Shown piece by piece: positions 1 through 8,427 of a stretch of DNA of 19,099 nucleotides. The DNA is from Synergistaceae bacterium. Its GTDB lineage: Bacteria; Synergistota; Synergistia; Synergistales; Aminobacteriaceae. Position 1 is the stretch's first letter. Each line of letters opens with the position of its first letter. The notes under the pieces are model-generated. The model saw nothing but the letters and a program-made list of their open reading frames with translations. It had not been told where the DNA came from and made no database searches. The position numbers and the translations under genes were made by a program. The stretch is taken from NCBI GenBank assembly GCA_031289165.1, contig JAITPZ010000032.1, positions 1 through 19,099 on the forward strand. Direction: 5' to 3'.

Positions 1-56
1 CTTTCCCTTAAGTTGTTGACATTGATTGTAAAATGCAATTTTGTATGGTTTGCCAT
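1..56 (-). CDS. Start of an unidentified divergent gene (cut by window edge)
   Basis: Reading leftward from an ATG at 56 gives 18 open codons, MANHTKLHFTINVNNLRE, which run off the window edge. An AGGAG ribosome-binding site lies at 66-70 on the minus strand, 9 bases before the ATG, which supports a real start. The stretch is clearly more A/T-rich than the rest of the window, so it may have a different origin. I do not recognise the family; 18 residues are too few. It is divergent from glgB and next to a recombinase relic, so part of a mobile element is possible but unproven. Confidence 0.4.
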   Translation of the reverse strand, partial: MANHTKLHFTINVNNLRE

Positions 57-202
57 ATACACACACTCCTGTCAAATACTCTGTGCTAAATTGTAAGCGT
101 CAAATAAAAGGGCGCCTGCCCCAAAAGAGTAAACGGGTCTATCCTGTCACTGAGAATCAGGAAGCGGGGATCCAGCGGTAAAGAGTGGGCAGCGACACTC
201 CG

Positions 203-289
203 GGATTTGTATATCTTTTTGCAACCGGCTTTTTTCAATTCCCGCTTTTGCAGCTCCGGACTCTGGTCTCCTTCAGTACAGCTTTCGAC
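203..289 (-). pseudogene. Relic of a serine recombinase/resolvase N-terminus
   Basis: Translated on the minus strand, this stretch reads TEGDQSPELQKRELKKAGCK followed by KIYKS. It resembles the N-terminal strand-helix of resolvases and IS607-type serine recombinases (family pattern: RVST..Q...LQ..AL..AGC..IF.E). The match covers only about 30 residues. The R-V-S-T catalytic region is degraded (ESCT, so the catalytic serine position reads Cys), one residue is inserted before the Q, and nothing recombinase-like follows. The surrounding open frame (340 down to 86) has no ribosome-binding site. Most likely a decayed fragment of a mobile element; a chance resemblance cannot be excluded by eye. Confidence 0.4.
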
Positions 290-379
290 GATAATCTTAC
301 CATGCCCGCCTGTCGCGCGAATTGTCGTTTCGACTGACAATCCATGCGGCGAGGAATATCGAAAACTTCGAGCGGAGAC

Positions 380-388
380 TGATATAAT
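380..388 (+). promoter_or_regulatory. Extended -10 promoter upstream of glgB
   Basis: TGATATAAT is a perfect extended -10 (TGnTATAAT), with the TATAAT at 383-388. No good -35 hexamer lies 16-18 bases upstream, which is usual for extended -10 promoters. The predicted transcript start near 395 would leave a leader of about 185 bases before glgB. It is the best sigma-70-type signal found between the divergent genes on the + strand. Confidence 0.5.
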
Positions 389-562
389 CTCTTTCGGAGA
401 GGCGTCCGTTTTTATACGGATCCGTCAGGGCGGACAGATCCGCCGGGTCCGTATTGCGTCGACCTTCGATCCGCCCTCTCCCTGTCGGATGGACCTGCTG
501 CCGTCCGGAAAGGATATGGTGCGCTCGGGGGCCTGAGAGAAAAACCCGAGTCCGTTGATTCG

Positions 563-571
563 AGGAGGTGA
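563..571 (+). promoter_or_regulatory. Ribosome-binding site deciding the glgB start
   Basis: AGGAGGTGA is a near-perfect anti-16S match, 7 bases before the ATG at 579. It rules out the in-frame TTG at 555, which has no ribosome-binding site and would itself overlap this signal. Confidence 0.8.
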
Positions 572-578
572 CGCGGCG

Positions 579-2606
579 ATGTCGAAACACCCCGGAAAAG
601 CCAGGAACATGGATAAGAACAGGAGCACAGGTAAGAATAAGGATATGGATGAGAAGAAAACAGGGGATAACATAGTGCGGTATGACGCGTCCATATTGAC
701 CGAGTACGATATTTTCCTTTTCAAACAGGGAACGCACTACACCCTCTACCAAAAGCTCGGAGCCCACAGGGTGACGACGCCAGACGGGGTCGAAGGGGTG
801 TTCTTTGCGGTCTGGGCGCCCAACGCCAGATCGGTCAGCGTTGTCGGAGACTTCAACCAGTGGAACGCGACGACGCACATTCTGAACATCCGATGGGACG
901 GCAGCGGGATATGGGAGGGTTTTATCCCCGGGCTGACGAAGTGGAACCTCTACAAGTTCCACCTGGTGAACAGCCAGGGTCAGCACAAGGATAAGATGGA
1001 CCCCTTTTCGACGCTCTTCGAGATCGCGCCCCGCACATCCTCCATCCTCCACTGGCCCGACTACGAGTGGCAGGACGGTCAGTGGATGAGCGAACGTTCC
1101 CGCCACAACGCCCTCGCGGCGCCCTGGTCCGTGTACGAGCTTCATTTGGGCTCCTGGAAGCACCACTGGGACGACGGACTCTCGCTCTCCTACCGCGAGC
1201 TGGCGGAAGAGCTTCCGCAATATTGCAAAGAGATGGGCTTCACGGCAGTGGAGATGCTGCCGGTGATGGAGCATCCCTTCTACGGGTCCTGGGGCTACCA
1301 GACGCTCGGGTATTTTGCCCCGTCCAGCCGCTACGGGACCCCCGAGGACTTCATGGCGCTCGTGGACAGCCTGCACCGGAACGGACTGGCCGTCATTCTG
1401 GACTGGGTTCCCAGCCACTTCCCGACCGACGACTTCGGACTGGCCCGCTACGACGGGACGGCGCTTTTCGAGCACGAAGACCCCCGCAGGGGCTACCACC
1501 CCGACTGGGGCAGTTACATCTTCAACTACGGACGCAACGAGGTCCGCAGCTACCTGATATCGAGCGCGATCTACTGGCTCGACCGTTACCATGTCGACGG
1601 ACTGCGCATCGACGCCGTGGCCTCGATGCTCTACCTCGACTACTCCCGAAAGCACGGGGAATGGGAGCCCAACGTTCACGGCGGGCGCGAAAACCTCGAG
1701 GCGATCTCCTTCCTGCGCGACCTGAACAAGGAGGTTTACGGCCGTTTCCCCGATGTCCAGACCATAGCGGAGGAATCCACCGACTGGCCAATGGTGACGC
1801 GTCCCGTGTTCCTCGGAGGGCTGGGGTTCGGCATGAAGTGGAACATGTGTTGGATGCACGACGCGCTTTCCTACATAAGCCACGAACCCATTCATCGCAG
1901 TTATCACCACAATCAGCTCACTTTCAGCATCTGGTACGCCTTCAGCGAAAACTTCATGCTGCCGATCTCGCACGACGAGGTCGTACACGGCAAGGGGTCG
2001 CTGGTCAACAAAATGCCGGGCGACTGGTGGCAGAAGCGCGCCAACCTGCGTCTGCTGCTGGGCTTTATGTGGACGCACCCCGGGAAGAAGCTGCTTTTCA
2101 TGGGATGCGAGTTTGGCCAGGGGCTGGAGTGGAACCACAACACCGCCCTGGAGTGGCATCTTCTGAATATGCCGGAATTTCAGGGAATCCGGCAGTGGGT
2201 CAGGGATTTGAACGACGCGCTGCGCCGGTATCCGGCGCTCTACGAGCGCGATTTCACGCCGGACGGCTTCCGGTGGATCGACTGCAGCGACTGGCAGAAA
2301 AGCATCATCGCATTTCTGCGAAGGGGAGAGGCGGACGGCGAATATCTGCTTGCCGTGTGCAACTTCACGCCGGCCCCCAGGGACGGCTACCGTACGGGAG
2401 TGCCGCAGCCGGGCTTCTGGAAGGAAATTCTCAACAGCGACGCCTCGGTTTACGGGGGCAGCGGCCTGGGCAATTCCGGGGGTATGGAGGCGGATTCCGT
2501 CCCCACCCACGGCCACGATCAGTCGCTGCTTCTGACCCTGCCGCCGCTCTCCATCGTCGTTTTTTATTCCGGTTCTCAGATCGCCGAAGACCGGGGTGAA
2601 TCTTAA
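579..2606 (+). CDS. glgB: 1,4-alpha-glucan branching enzyme (GH13)
   Basis: Forms alpha-1,6 branches in glycogen by cutting an alpha-1,4 chain and moving it to a 6-OH; cytoplasmic. The 675-residue protein has a polar, low-complexity N-terminal tail (about 35 residues). A CBM48 early-set domain follows (VWAPNARSVSVVGDFNQWN), then the GH13 barrel and a C-terminal beta domain. The catalytic residues are visible: nucleophile D345 in GLRIDAVASM, acid/base E398 in IAEEST, and D466 in ISHDEVVHGKGS. Their spacing (53 and 121 residues between D-E and D-D) equals that of the E. coli enzyme (D405, E458, D526, from memory). The ATG at 579 is fixed by AGGAGGTGA upstream. The next gene, a GH57-family protein, follows after 40 bases, so the pair is probably co-transcribed. 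Other glycogen genes (glgA, glgC, glgP) are not in the window. Confidence 0.97.
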   Translation: MSKHPGKARNMDKNRSTGKNKDMDEKKTGDNIVRYDASILTEYDIFLFKQGTHYTLYQKLGAHRVTTPDGVEGVFFAVWAPNARSVSVVGDFNQWNATTHILNIRWDGSGIWEGFIPGLTKWNLYKFHLVNSQGQHKDKMDPFSTLFEIAPRTSSILHWPDYEWQDGQWMSERSRHNALAAPWSVYELHLGSWKHHWDDGLSLSYRELAEELPQYCKEMGFTAVEMLPVMEHPFYGSWGYQTLGYFAPSSRYGTPEDFMALVDSLHRNGLAVILDWVPSHFPTDDFGLARYDGTALFEHEDPRRGYHPDWGSYIFNYGRNEVRSYLISSAIYWLDRYHVDGLRIDAVASMLYLDYSRKHGEWEPNVHGGRENLEAISFLRDLNKEVYGRFPDVQTIAEESTDWPMVTRPVFLGGLGFGMKWNMCWMHDALSYISHEPIHRSYHHNQLTFSIWYAFSENFMLPISHDEVVHGKGSLVNKMPGDWWQKRANLRLLLGFMWTHPGKKLLFMGCEFGQGLEWNHNTALEWHLLNMPEFQGIRQWVRDLNDALRRYPALYERDFTPDGFRWIDCSDWQKSIIAFLRRGEADGEYLLAVCNFTPAPRDGYRTGVPQPGFWKEILNSDASVYGGSGLGNSGGMEADSVPTHGHDQSLLLTLPPLSIVVFYSGSQIAEDRGES

Positions 2607-2646
2607 ATTGCACGTCAGCATTGAATCCCGGGGGGGACAATAATTC

Positions 2647-5076
2647 ATGGCACGCTACGTTTGTGTGCACGGCCATTTTTACCAGCCTCCGCGCGAAAAT
2701 CCCTGGCTGGAGATCGTCGAGATTCAGGAATCGGCCGCGCCCTGGCACGACTGGAACGAACGCGTAACGGCGGAGTGTTACCGCCGCAATACCGCGTCCC
2801 GCATTCTGGACAGGGAGGGCAATATTCGCAGGATCTGCAACAACTACTCCCGCATGAGCTTCAATATGGGGCCGACCCTTCTGTCCTGGATGAAGATGTC
2901 CGCGCCGCGCTGCTACAGAGAAATTCTGGAGGCGGACGCGGCGGGACAGAAGCGTTTTTCGGGACACGGCCCGGCGCTGGCGCAGGTTTACAGCCACATG
3001 ATCATGCCGCTCGCCACTCGGCGCGACAAGACCACTCAGGTGAAATGGGGCATCGAGGACTTCAAAAGCCGCTTCGGCCGCGCCCCGGAGGGAATGTGGC
3101 TCGCCGAGACGGCCGTCGACACGGAGACGCTGGAGGTCCTGGCCGAAAATGGAATTCTCTTCACGATTCTGGCGCCGAGACAGGCCGGCGAGGTTCGAAA
3201 GCTGCCGGGCGGCGTCTGGCAGAGCGTCCGGGGGGAAACGATCGACACGAGCCGCGCCTATCGCTGCGACCTTCCGTCGGGGAAGAAGATCTCCATATTC
3301 TTTTACGACGGCGCACTGTCGCAGGCCATCGCCTTCGGCGGTATGCTGAACGATGGGGGATATTACGCCAGACGCCTGATTGACGCGCAGCCCTCCGGTG
3401 AACGGGATACGCTGTCGCACGTCGCGACGGACGGAGAATCCTACGGCCACCATCATGACCACGGCGATATGGCGCTGGCCTACTGCCTTGAGACCATCGA
3501 CGACGGAGACGAGGCAAAGCTCACCATTTACGGTGAATTTCTGGAAAAATGCCCTCCGGAATACGGGGTCCGCATCGTGGAAAACTCCTCCTGGAGCTGT
3601 GCGCATGGCGTGGAACGCTGGCGCGCCGACTGCGGCTGTTCCTCCGGAACGCCGGGCTTCAGTCAGAAATGGAGAGCGCCCCTGCGCGAGGCTCTGGACT
3701 GGCTGCGCGACAAAATTGCCGTGCTTTTCGAGCTCGAGGGAAAGAAATACCTGAGGGATCCCTGGAGGGCGCGCGACGCTTACATCCAGGTCATCCTCGA
3801 TCGCTCGCGGGACACCGTGGAGGAGTGGCTCGACGCCCAGGCCGCGCATCCCCTGACGGCGGAGGAAAGGATCTGCGCGCTGAAACTTCTGGAGGCGCAG
3901 CGTTCCGCAATATTGATGTACACCAGTTGCGGCTGGTTCTTCGACGAAATATCGGGGCTGGAGACCACGCAGATTCTGCGGTACTCGGCGCGCGCGATCG
4001 GGCTGATGCGCGAGCTGACCGGGCTCGACTACGATCCGGAATTTTCGCGCCTTCTGGCGAAGGCCCCCAGCAACGTGTTGGAGCTCAAAAACGGATCCCG
4101 CGTTTACGACCTTCTGGTGAAGCCCTCGCACGTCTCTTTCGAAAGACTGGCCGCCCACTACGGCATGTCCGCCCTGTTCCCCGACTTCGCCTCCAGTTTC
4201 TGGGACAGGTTCTCCGAAAGCTGCTGGGACGTGACGGGGAAGGTCACGACGAACATTGTGGATTCCGACGAGCCCAAATCCCGGGCCTTCACCGCGGGGG
4301 AGGCGACCATCGCGTCCAGAATCACCCTGGAGGAAAAGGAGTTCATCTTCGCCGCCAATTATTTCGGAGATACCTCTCTCGTCTGCGGAGTCGTCTCCGC
4401 GTCGAAGGCGGCCCGGGAGAACCTTCTCGGAGACCCTGAAGGGCTGCGGAACATCTTCTCCGCGTCCATCGAGAAAAAAATAATAGAGATCTTCGGGCAC
4501 AATTTCTTCTCGCTGCGTCACATTCTGAGCTACGCCCAGAGGGCGATGCTGAACAAGCTCCTGCAGCGCGACACCCTGCGCATCGAAAGCAGCCTGCGCG
4601 ACATCGTGCACGACTACCACAGCCTGTTCGAGTATCTGGCGACGCTGAACGTCAGGGCCCCCGCCATCATCTCCTCGTCGGCGGCCATCGTTCTGACCGC
4701 CGACGTCGTCCGCGACCTGGAGGAGAACATTCCGGACATCGACGCCATTCGTCGGCATATGAACCACGTCCGCCAGTGGGGCCTTGCGCTGGACAGCGAG
4801 CAGATCGAGGTCGCCCTGAACGCCTGGACTCTGCAGCAGATGCACAAAATTCACGATTCTCTCGCGACTCCCGCCGAACTGGAGCGGGTCTGCGACGTCC
4901 TGACGCTCTTCATGGACGAGTTCAAATGGCGTATAAGCCTCTACGAGGCCCAGAATCTGTACCACGCGACCCAGAGGAAATACCGCGAGGAAACGGGAAA
5001 AATTCCCTCGCACATTCGCGCGTCCTTCCGAAAGCTCGGGGAAAGGCTGAAATTTTCGGAGGAAGTGCTGATATAG
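2647..5076 (+). CDS. GH57-family glycoside hydrolase with DUF3536
   Basis: An 809-residue cytoplasmic protein (no signal peptide) of the GH57 superfamily, which holds amylopullulanases, 4-alpha-glucanotransferases and GH57 branching enzymes. The N-terminus has the GH57 motif HGHFYQPPRENPW (H8, H10). The expected catalytic pair is visible: a glutamate in MWLAETAVD (E154, likely nucleophile) and an aspartate in ATDGESYGHHHDHGD (D262, likely acid/base). The C-terminal half is mostly helical and matches the DUF3536 type of architecture. Exact substrate and reaction are not established; debranching, trimming or transfer on glycogen is an inference from the neighbouring glgB. The ATG at 2647 is preceded by only a G-run (GGGGGG at 2630-2636), a weak ribosome-binding site. 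Length fits the DUF3536 GH57 group as I know it. Confidence 0.88.
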   Translation: MARYVCVHGHFYQPPRENPWLEIVEIQESAAPWHDWNERVTAECYRRNTASRILDREGNIRRICNNYSRMSFNMGPTLLSWMKMSAPRCYREILEADAAGQKRFSGHGPALAQVYSHMIMPLATRRDKTTQVKWGIEDFKSRFGRAPEGMWLAETAVDTETLEVLAENGILFTILAPRQAGEVRKLPGGVWQSVRGETIDTSRAYRCDLPSGKKISIFFYDGALSQAIAFGGMLNDGGYYARRLIDAQPSGERDTLSHVATDGESYGHHHDHGDMALAYCLETIDDGDEAKLTIYGEFLEKCPPEYGVRIVENSSWSCAHGVERWRADCGCSSGTPGFSQKWRAPLREALDWLRDKIAVLFELEGKKYLRDPWRARDAYIQVILDRSRDTVEEWLDAQAAHPLTAEERICALKLLEAQRSAILMYTSCGWFFDEISGLETTQILRYSARAIGLMRELTGLDYDPEFSRLLAKAPSNVLELKNGSRVYDLLVKPSHVSFERLAAHYGMSALFPDFASSFWDRFSESCWDVTGKVTTNIVDSDEPKSRAFTAGEATIASRITLEEKEFIFAANYFGDTSLVCGVVSASKAARENLLGDPEGLRNIFSASIEKKIIEIFGHNFFSLRHILSYAQRAMLNKLLQRDTLRIESSLRDIVHDYHSLFEYLATLNVRAPAIISSSAAIVLTADVVRDLEENIPDIDAIRRHMNHVRQWGLALDSEQIEVALNAWTLQQMHKIHDSLATPAELERVCDVLTLFMDEFKWRISLYEAQNLYHATQRKYREETGKIPSHIRASFRKLGERLKFSEEVLI

Positions 5077-5110
5077 GAAAGGGCCGATTGAGGGCTCAGA
5101 GGGGCGGAGC
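5077..5110 (+). repeat. Dispersed post-stop repeat, copy A
   Basis: Starts at the first base after the stop codon of the GH57 gene. The core is CCGATTGAGGGCTCAGAGGG followed by GCGGAGC. It matches copies at 11499-11525 and 14358-14390, each also starting right after a stop codon. The 3' end (GGGGCGGAG) doubles as the ribosome-binding site of the next gene. GCTC...GAGC can form a small stem. Confidence 0.55.
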
Positions 5111-5114
5111 GGCG

Positions 5115-5942
5115 ATGGAGAGCGCCTGGAGGAAAATCGGGAAGAAAACCGGAAGCAAAATTGCCGCGCTCGCCCTGACGGTCGTTTTTTCGATGGGGCT
5201 GTGCCGCGACGCCCGGGCGGCGGCGGGTGAAGGTTCGTCCCGCCCTGTCGTTTTTTCGTATGCGTGGGACGTGTCCGAGCGCAGCACGTGGCTTCTGGGC
5301 GCTTTCAGGGACGGCGGGTGGACGGCCCACACGGGCCAGCCGATTCTGGCGGGCGGGCGGGCGATCGACCCGGAGGAGGCTCTGGAGATGCCTGAACCCG
5401 TCGCCTGCGTGACCCCCCTTCTCAAGAGAGGGGAAGAACTGGCGTTTTACTCCGCGGAAGGCAAAAAAATCGGGATCGCGTCCGTGAGAGAGACGTGGTA
5501 CTCCGTCAGCGCGGCCTCGATGGAAAGCTTCATCGACGTGGAGACGGACGGACCGGAGATGCCCGCCCGCGTCCCGATCGTCGGCGTCGGAGACGGATGG
5601 AACGCGACGCCGGTCCCCACCGTGCGCGCGGGAAACGATGATCGAATCACCTTTACCGCGGGTTCGGGCGACGGGAAGATGCTGGCGGCGTTTCTGCCCG
5701 CCGTCGACGAGTACGGAGAAATGCTTTACAGGGGCGCGGTAACCTTCGGGGGAAAGACCTGGCCGCTGACGGGCGCCGACGTGGAGACCCCGGATGAGCT
5801 CGAGGGTTTTTTTATCGACCTGAACGGGGACGGACGAATGGAGTTTCTTGTCTGCTGCCGGGGGACCGCCGGTTTCGTCGCCGTATTCGAGCTGGGCGAC
5901 GCCGGCGTGACGGAAGTTCTGGTTCTCGACCTGAGCGACTGA
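5115..5942 (+). CDS. Exported protein of unknown function
   Basis: A 275-residue protein that I do not recognise. The N-terminus is a classic signal peptide: positively charged residues 6-15 (RKIGKKTGSK), a hydrophobic core IAALALTVVFSMGL, and likely cleavage after ARA at residue 35, which puts it in the periplasm or outside. Cys30 is not in a lipobox. The mature part looks like all-beta secretory protein. Near the C-terminus is DLNGDGRMEFLV (residues 235-246), which resembles the calcium-binding D-x-N-x-D-G loop of FG-GAP/dockerin-type repeats. The end (FVAVFELGDAGVTEVLVLDL) would suit a beta-propeller blade or a substrate-sensing domain. The ATG at 5115 has GGGGCGGAG 5 bases upstream. It follows the GH57 gene after 38 bases and could be the third gene of that unit; a functional link to glycogen is not evident. 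Confidence 0.72.
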   Translation: MESAWRKIGKKTGSKIAALALTVVFSMGLCRDARAAAGEGSSRPVVFSYAWDVSERSTWLLGAFRDGGWTAHTGQPILAGGRAIDPEEALEMPEPVACVTPLLKRGEELAFYSAEGKKIGIASVRETWYSVSAASMESFIDVETDGPEMPARVPIVGVGDGWNATPVPTVRAGNDDRITFTAGSGDGKMLAAFLPAVDEYGEMLYRGAVTFGGKTWPLTGADVETPDELEGFFIDLNGDGRMEFLVCCRGTAGFVAVFELGDAGVTEVLVLDLSD

Positions 5943-6010
5943 TCCGCCTTTTTCGGCCCTCCAGGGACGTCGATCCGTCTTCGTATACATATTTTATGTG
6001 AATTTTCTTG

Positions 6011-6056
6011 TATAATTTTCGACAAACCCTCCCAAATTTCATTTTGGTGCTATGAT
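6011..6056 (+). promoter_or_regulatory. Candidate promoter(s) for the M20-DUF3100-HisD unit
   Basis: Two -10-like signals lie in an A/T-rich patch upstream of the M20 gene: a perfect TATAAT at 6011-6016, and TGCTATGAT at 6048-6056, an extended -10 with one mismatch to TATAAT. Neither has a good -35. The second would start transcription near 6063, about 100 bases before the GTG start. Together with the 222-base gap this marks 6165 as the likely start of a new transcription unit. Confidence 0.4.
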
Positions 6057-6164
6057 AGCGCAATGTATCCGTTCAAACCCCATGTGCCCGGCTCCGGCCC
6101 TGCCCCCGTGGGCTTGAATGCTTGCATCGCGATCATAATCTTTATGTGAGGAGGTATCGGCAGA

Positions 6165-7493
6165 GTGGCGGATATTCAGGACAGGAACGGAAATCTGAAA
6201 GCCCGCGCCTTCGAGGCGATCGACAAACGCGCGGACGACCTCGAACGGTTCGTCCGGGACATCGGCAAACACGCGGAGGTCGGCTTTTTCGAGACGCGGA
6301 CCGCGGCGGAAGTCGTGAAATTTTTGCGGGGGCTGAATTTGCCCGTCGAGGAGGGTTTCGCTCTGACGGGCGTCGAGGCGCTGCTGGACACGCGAAAAGC
6401 GGGGCCGAAGGTGGCGGTGCTGGGTGAACTCGACTCCGTCGTCTGTTTCGACGCGCCGGACGCGAACCCGGAGACGGGCGCGGCGCACCAGTGCGGACAC
6501 CACGTTCAGCTCGGCGTCATGCTGGCGACGGCGGTGGGGCTGGCGAGCTCCGGCGTGGCCCCGGAACTCGCCGGAAAAGTCGTGTTCATGGGCGTTCCCG
6601 CGGAGGAGTACATCCAGATCGAGCGCCGCCTGAAGCTGAAGGAGGACGGGAAGATCCACTTCATCGGCGGCAAGGCGGAGCTGATCCGCCTGGGGCGCTT
6701 CGACGACGTGGACATGACGATGATGATCCACGCCTCCTCCAACCGCCCGAAGCCCTCCGTCGACCTCGGAAAGACGAGCAACGGGTTCGTCGGGCTCACC
6801 GTTCGCTACATCGGGCGTCAGGCCCACGCCGCCGCGAGTCCCGATCAGGGGATCAACGCGCTGAACGCCGCCGTCCTTGGAATCAGCGCCGTGAACGCGC
6901 TGCGCGAGACATTCCGCGATGCGGACCACGTGAGGGTGCACTTCATCATCACCAAAGGCGGAGATCTCGTGAACTGCGTGCCCGACGACGTGCGCCTGGA
7001 GGCCTACGTTCGCGCCAGCTCCGTCCCCGTGATCGAGGAGACCCTGGCCCGCGTCGTCCGCGCGTTTCGGGCGGGCGGCGACGCCGTCGGCGCGAAAACG
7101 GAGTGTAAGGTACTGCCCGGGATGTTCCCGCTGGCCGGTTGTCCGGACCTGTACGAGCTGTTCTACAAAAACTCCGGGCCCTTCGTCGCGAAGGAGGACT
7201 TCTTCGACGGCGGCCACATGTCGGGCTCCACGGACATGGGCGACATCAGCCAGATCATGCCCGCGATACACCCCCTGACGGGCGGCATGGACGGAGTGCT
7301 GCACGCGGCGGAGGCCCGGGTCACGGACTACGACGCCGCGGTCGTCGTCCCCGGAAAGGCTATGGCCGCGACGGTGATCGACCTTCTCTCCGACGGCGCG
7401 GCGACGGCGAAAAAGATCCTCTCCACGTTCAAACCCAACCTGACGAGGGAGGAGTACCTCAAAAAACTGAACGCTTATTTCGACTATCATTAG
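6165..7493 (+). CDS. M20-family amidohydrolase, AbgB-like
   Basis: A 442-residue cytoplasmic zinc amidohydrolase of the M20 family, which cleaves amide bonds of N-acyl or dipeptide-like substrates. Visible signatures: GELDSV (about residues 87-92), the QCGHH metal-site region (C110, H112), and VPAEEY (E147 as general base, E148 as metal ligand). A dimerisation-domain region (GRQAHAAASPDQGINALNA) and the late STDMGDISQIMPAIHP block follow. That last block is typical of the AbgB/aminobenzoyl-glutamate-utilisation branch rather than the M20D hippurate branch. The start is a GTG with GAGGAGGT at 6148-6155, 9 bases upstream. The gene opens a five-gene unit and is followed by a candidate two-part permease and a second M20 enzyme. 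Substrate unknown; an imported conjugated amino acid is the simplest inference. Confidence 0.88.
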   Translation: MADIQDRNGNLKARAFEAIDKRADDLERFVRDIGKHAEVGFFETRTAAEVVKFLRGLNLPVEEGFALTGVEALLDTRKAGPKVAVLGELDSVVCFDAPDANPETGAAHQCGHHVQLGVMLATAVGLASSGVAPELAGKVVFMGVPAEEYIQIERRLKLKEDGKIHFIGGKAELIRLGRFDDVDMTMMIHASSNRPKPSVDLGKTSNGFVGLTVRYIGRQAHAAASPDQGINALNAAVLGISAVNALRETFRDADHVRVHFIITKGGDLVNCVPDDVRLEAYVRASSVPVIEETLARVVRAFRAGGDAVGAKTECKVLPGMFPLAGCPDLYELFYKNSGPFVAKEDFFDGGHMSGSTDMGDISQIMPAIHPLTGGMDGVLHAAEARVTDYDAAVVVPGKAMAATVIDLLSDGAATAKKILSTFKPNLTREEYLKKLNAYFDYH

Positions 7494-7571
7494 AGCCCGA
7501 AACGATCCGGAGCCGGAACGACGGCTTACAAAAATACAGGGAAAATCTATGGAAGATGGAGGCGATGTAAG

Positions 7572-8387
7572 ATGGAAGATTCTCTTCAGGCGCTGAAAAG
7601 CGTGAAAGTGCACGTATTGACGCTGATTTTGACGATTTTGTGCGAATTTCTGGGGACAAAGATCATTCCGCTCCCCGTCGGCGCGATCGTATTCTTCCCC
7701 ATGCTCTACGCCCTTCTGCTGGGATTCGTCATCGGCCTGCCCCGGCTTCGCATCCTCAAACTCGCGGAACAGGAGGAGGCCAGCTATCTGATCAACATCA
7801 GCGTTATGCTGCTGATCGCGCGTTACGGCACTCTCGTGGGTCCCAATTTCTTCAAAATCATCGACTCCGGCCTGGCCCTGATACTGCAGGAGTTCGGCAA
7901 TCTGGGGACGGCCTTCTGCGCCATCCCCGTCGCCGTCTGGCTTGGCCTGAAACGCGAGACCGTCGGGGCGTGCTTTTCGAACGCGCGCGAGAACAGCCTG
8001 GCGCTCATCAGCGAAGTTTACGGGCTCAATTCCCCCGAGGGACGCGGAATCATGGGCGTCTACATCTGCGGGACGGTATTCGGCTCCATCTTCTACGGCC
8101 TGATGGCGTCGATCATCGCCTCTCTGGGCATCTTCAGCGTGGAGTCCCAGGCGATGGCGGCGGGGACGGGCAGCGCCAGCATGATGACGGCCACGATCGG
8201 CGCGTTGCAGGCCCTGTACCCCGAAAAGGGAGAAATCATAGCGGCCTACGGGGCGGCCAGCAACATGCTGACAAGTCTCGACGGGCTCTATATGTCGCTC
8301 TTCATCGGGCTGCCCATGTCGAACTGGCTCTATCGCGTCTGCTGCAGGGTGAAGTACGGCGCCGACTCTGAAAGCGCAAAATCCTGA
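7572..8387 (+). CDS. DUF3100 integral membrane protein
   Basis: A 271-residue inner-membrane protein with about seven hydrophobic segments (roughly residues 12-30, 35-56, 72-92, 98-128, 155-185, 190-212, 225-250). I assign it to DUF3100 by memory of the family; its function is uncharacterised. The conserved-looking parts are the RENSLALISEVYGLNSPEGRG loop and a small-residue helix (MAAGTGSASMMTATIGALQ), which resembles substrate-path helices of secondary carriers. The ATG at 7572 has GGAGG at 7558-7562, 9 bases upstream. It lies between an M20 amidohydrolase and a small membrane protein that starts 40 bases later. A role as part of a permease for the amidohydrolase substrate is inferred from that context only. 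Confidence 0.8.
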   Translation: MEDSLQALKSVKVHVLTLILTILCEFLGTKIIPLPVGAIVFFPMLYALLLGFVIGLPRLRILKLAEQEEASYLINISVMLLIARYGTLVGPNFFKIIDSGLALILQEFGNLGTAFCAIPVAVWLGLKRETVGACFSNARENSLALISEVYGLNSPEGRGIMGVYICGTVFGSIFYGLMASIIASLGIFSVESQAMAAGTGSASMMTATIGALQALYPEKGEIIAAYGAASNMLTSLDGLYMSLFIGLPMSNWLYRVCCRVKYGADSESAKS

Positions 8388-8427
8388 GCTTCCGAAGAAA
8401 ACCGAAGAAAGAGGAGGACGGATTACA

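Larger units (their letters stand above)
57..578. other. Gene-poor divergent intergenic region
   Basis: This stretch of about 520 bases separates the cut minus-strand gene from glgB. It contains the ribosome-binding site of the leftward gene, a short serine-recombinase relic on the minus strand, and an extended -10 promoter reading towards glgB. Small open frames cross it on both strands. None has a convincing ribosome-binding site, and no intact gene could be supported. Confidence 0.6.

Noticed and set aside
16..44. TTGACA at 16-21 as a + strand promoter
   Set aside because: The -35 is perfect, but the hexamer 17 bases on (TTTTGT) is poor and the site lies inside the likely start of a minus-strand gene.
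555..578. TTG at 555 as the glgB start
   Set aside because: It has no ribosome-binding site; the AGGAGGTGA at 563-571 lies inside that extension and fits the ATG at 579.
5190..5230. Lipoprotein signal in the exported unknown protein (Cys30)
   Set aside because: The residues before the cysteine (SMGL) do not fit a lipobox, while ARA-A just after fits signal peptidase I.
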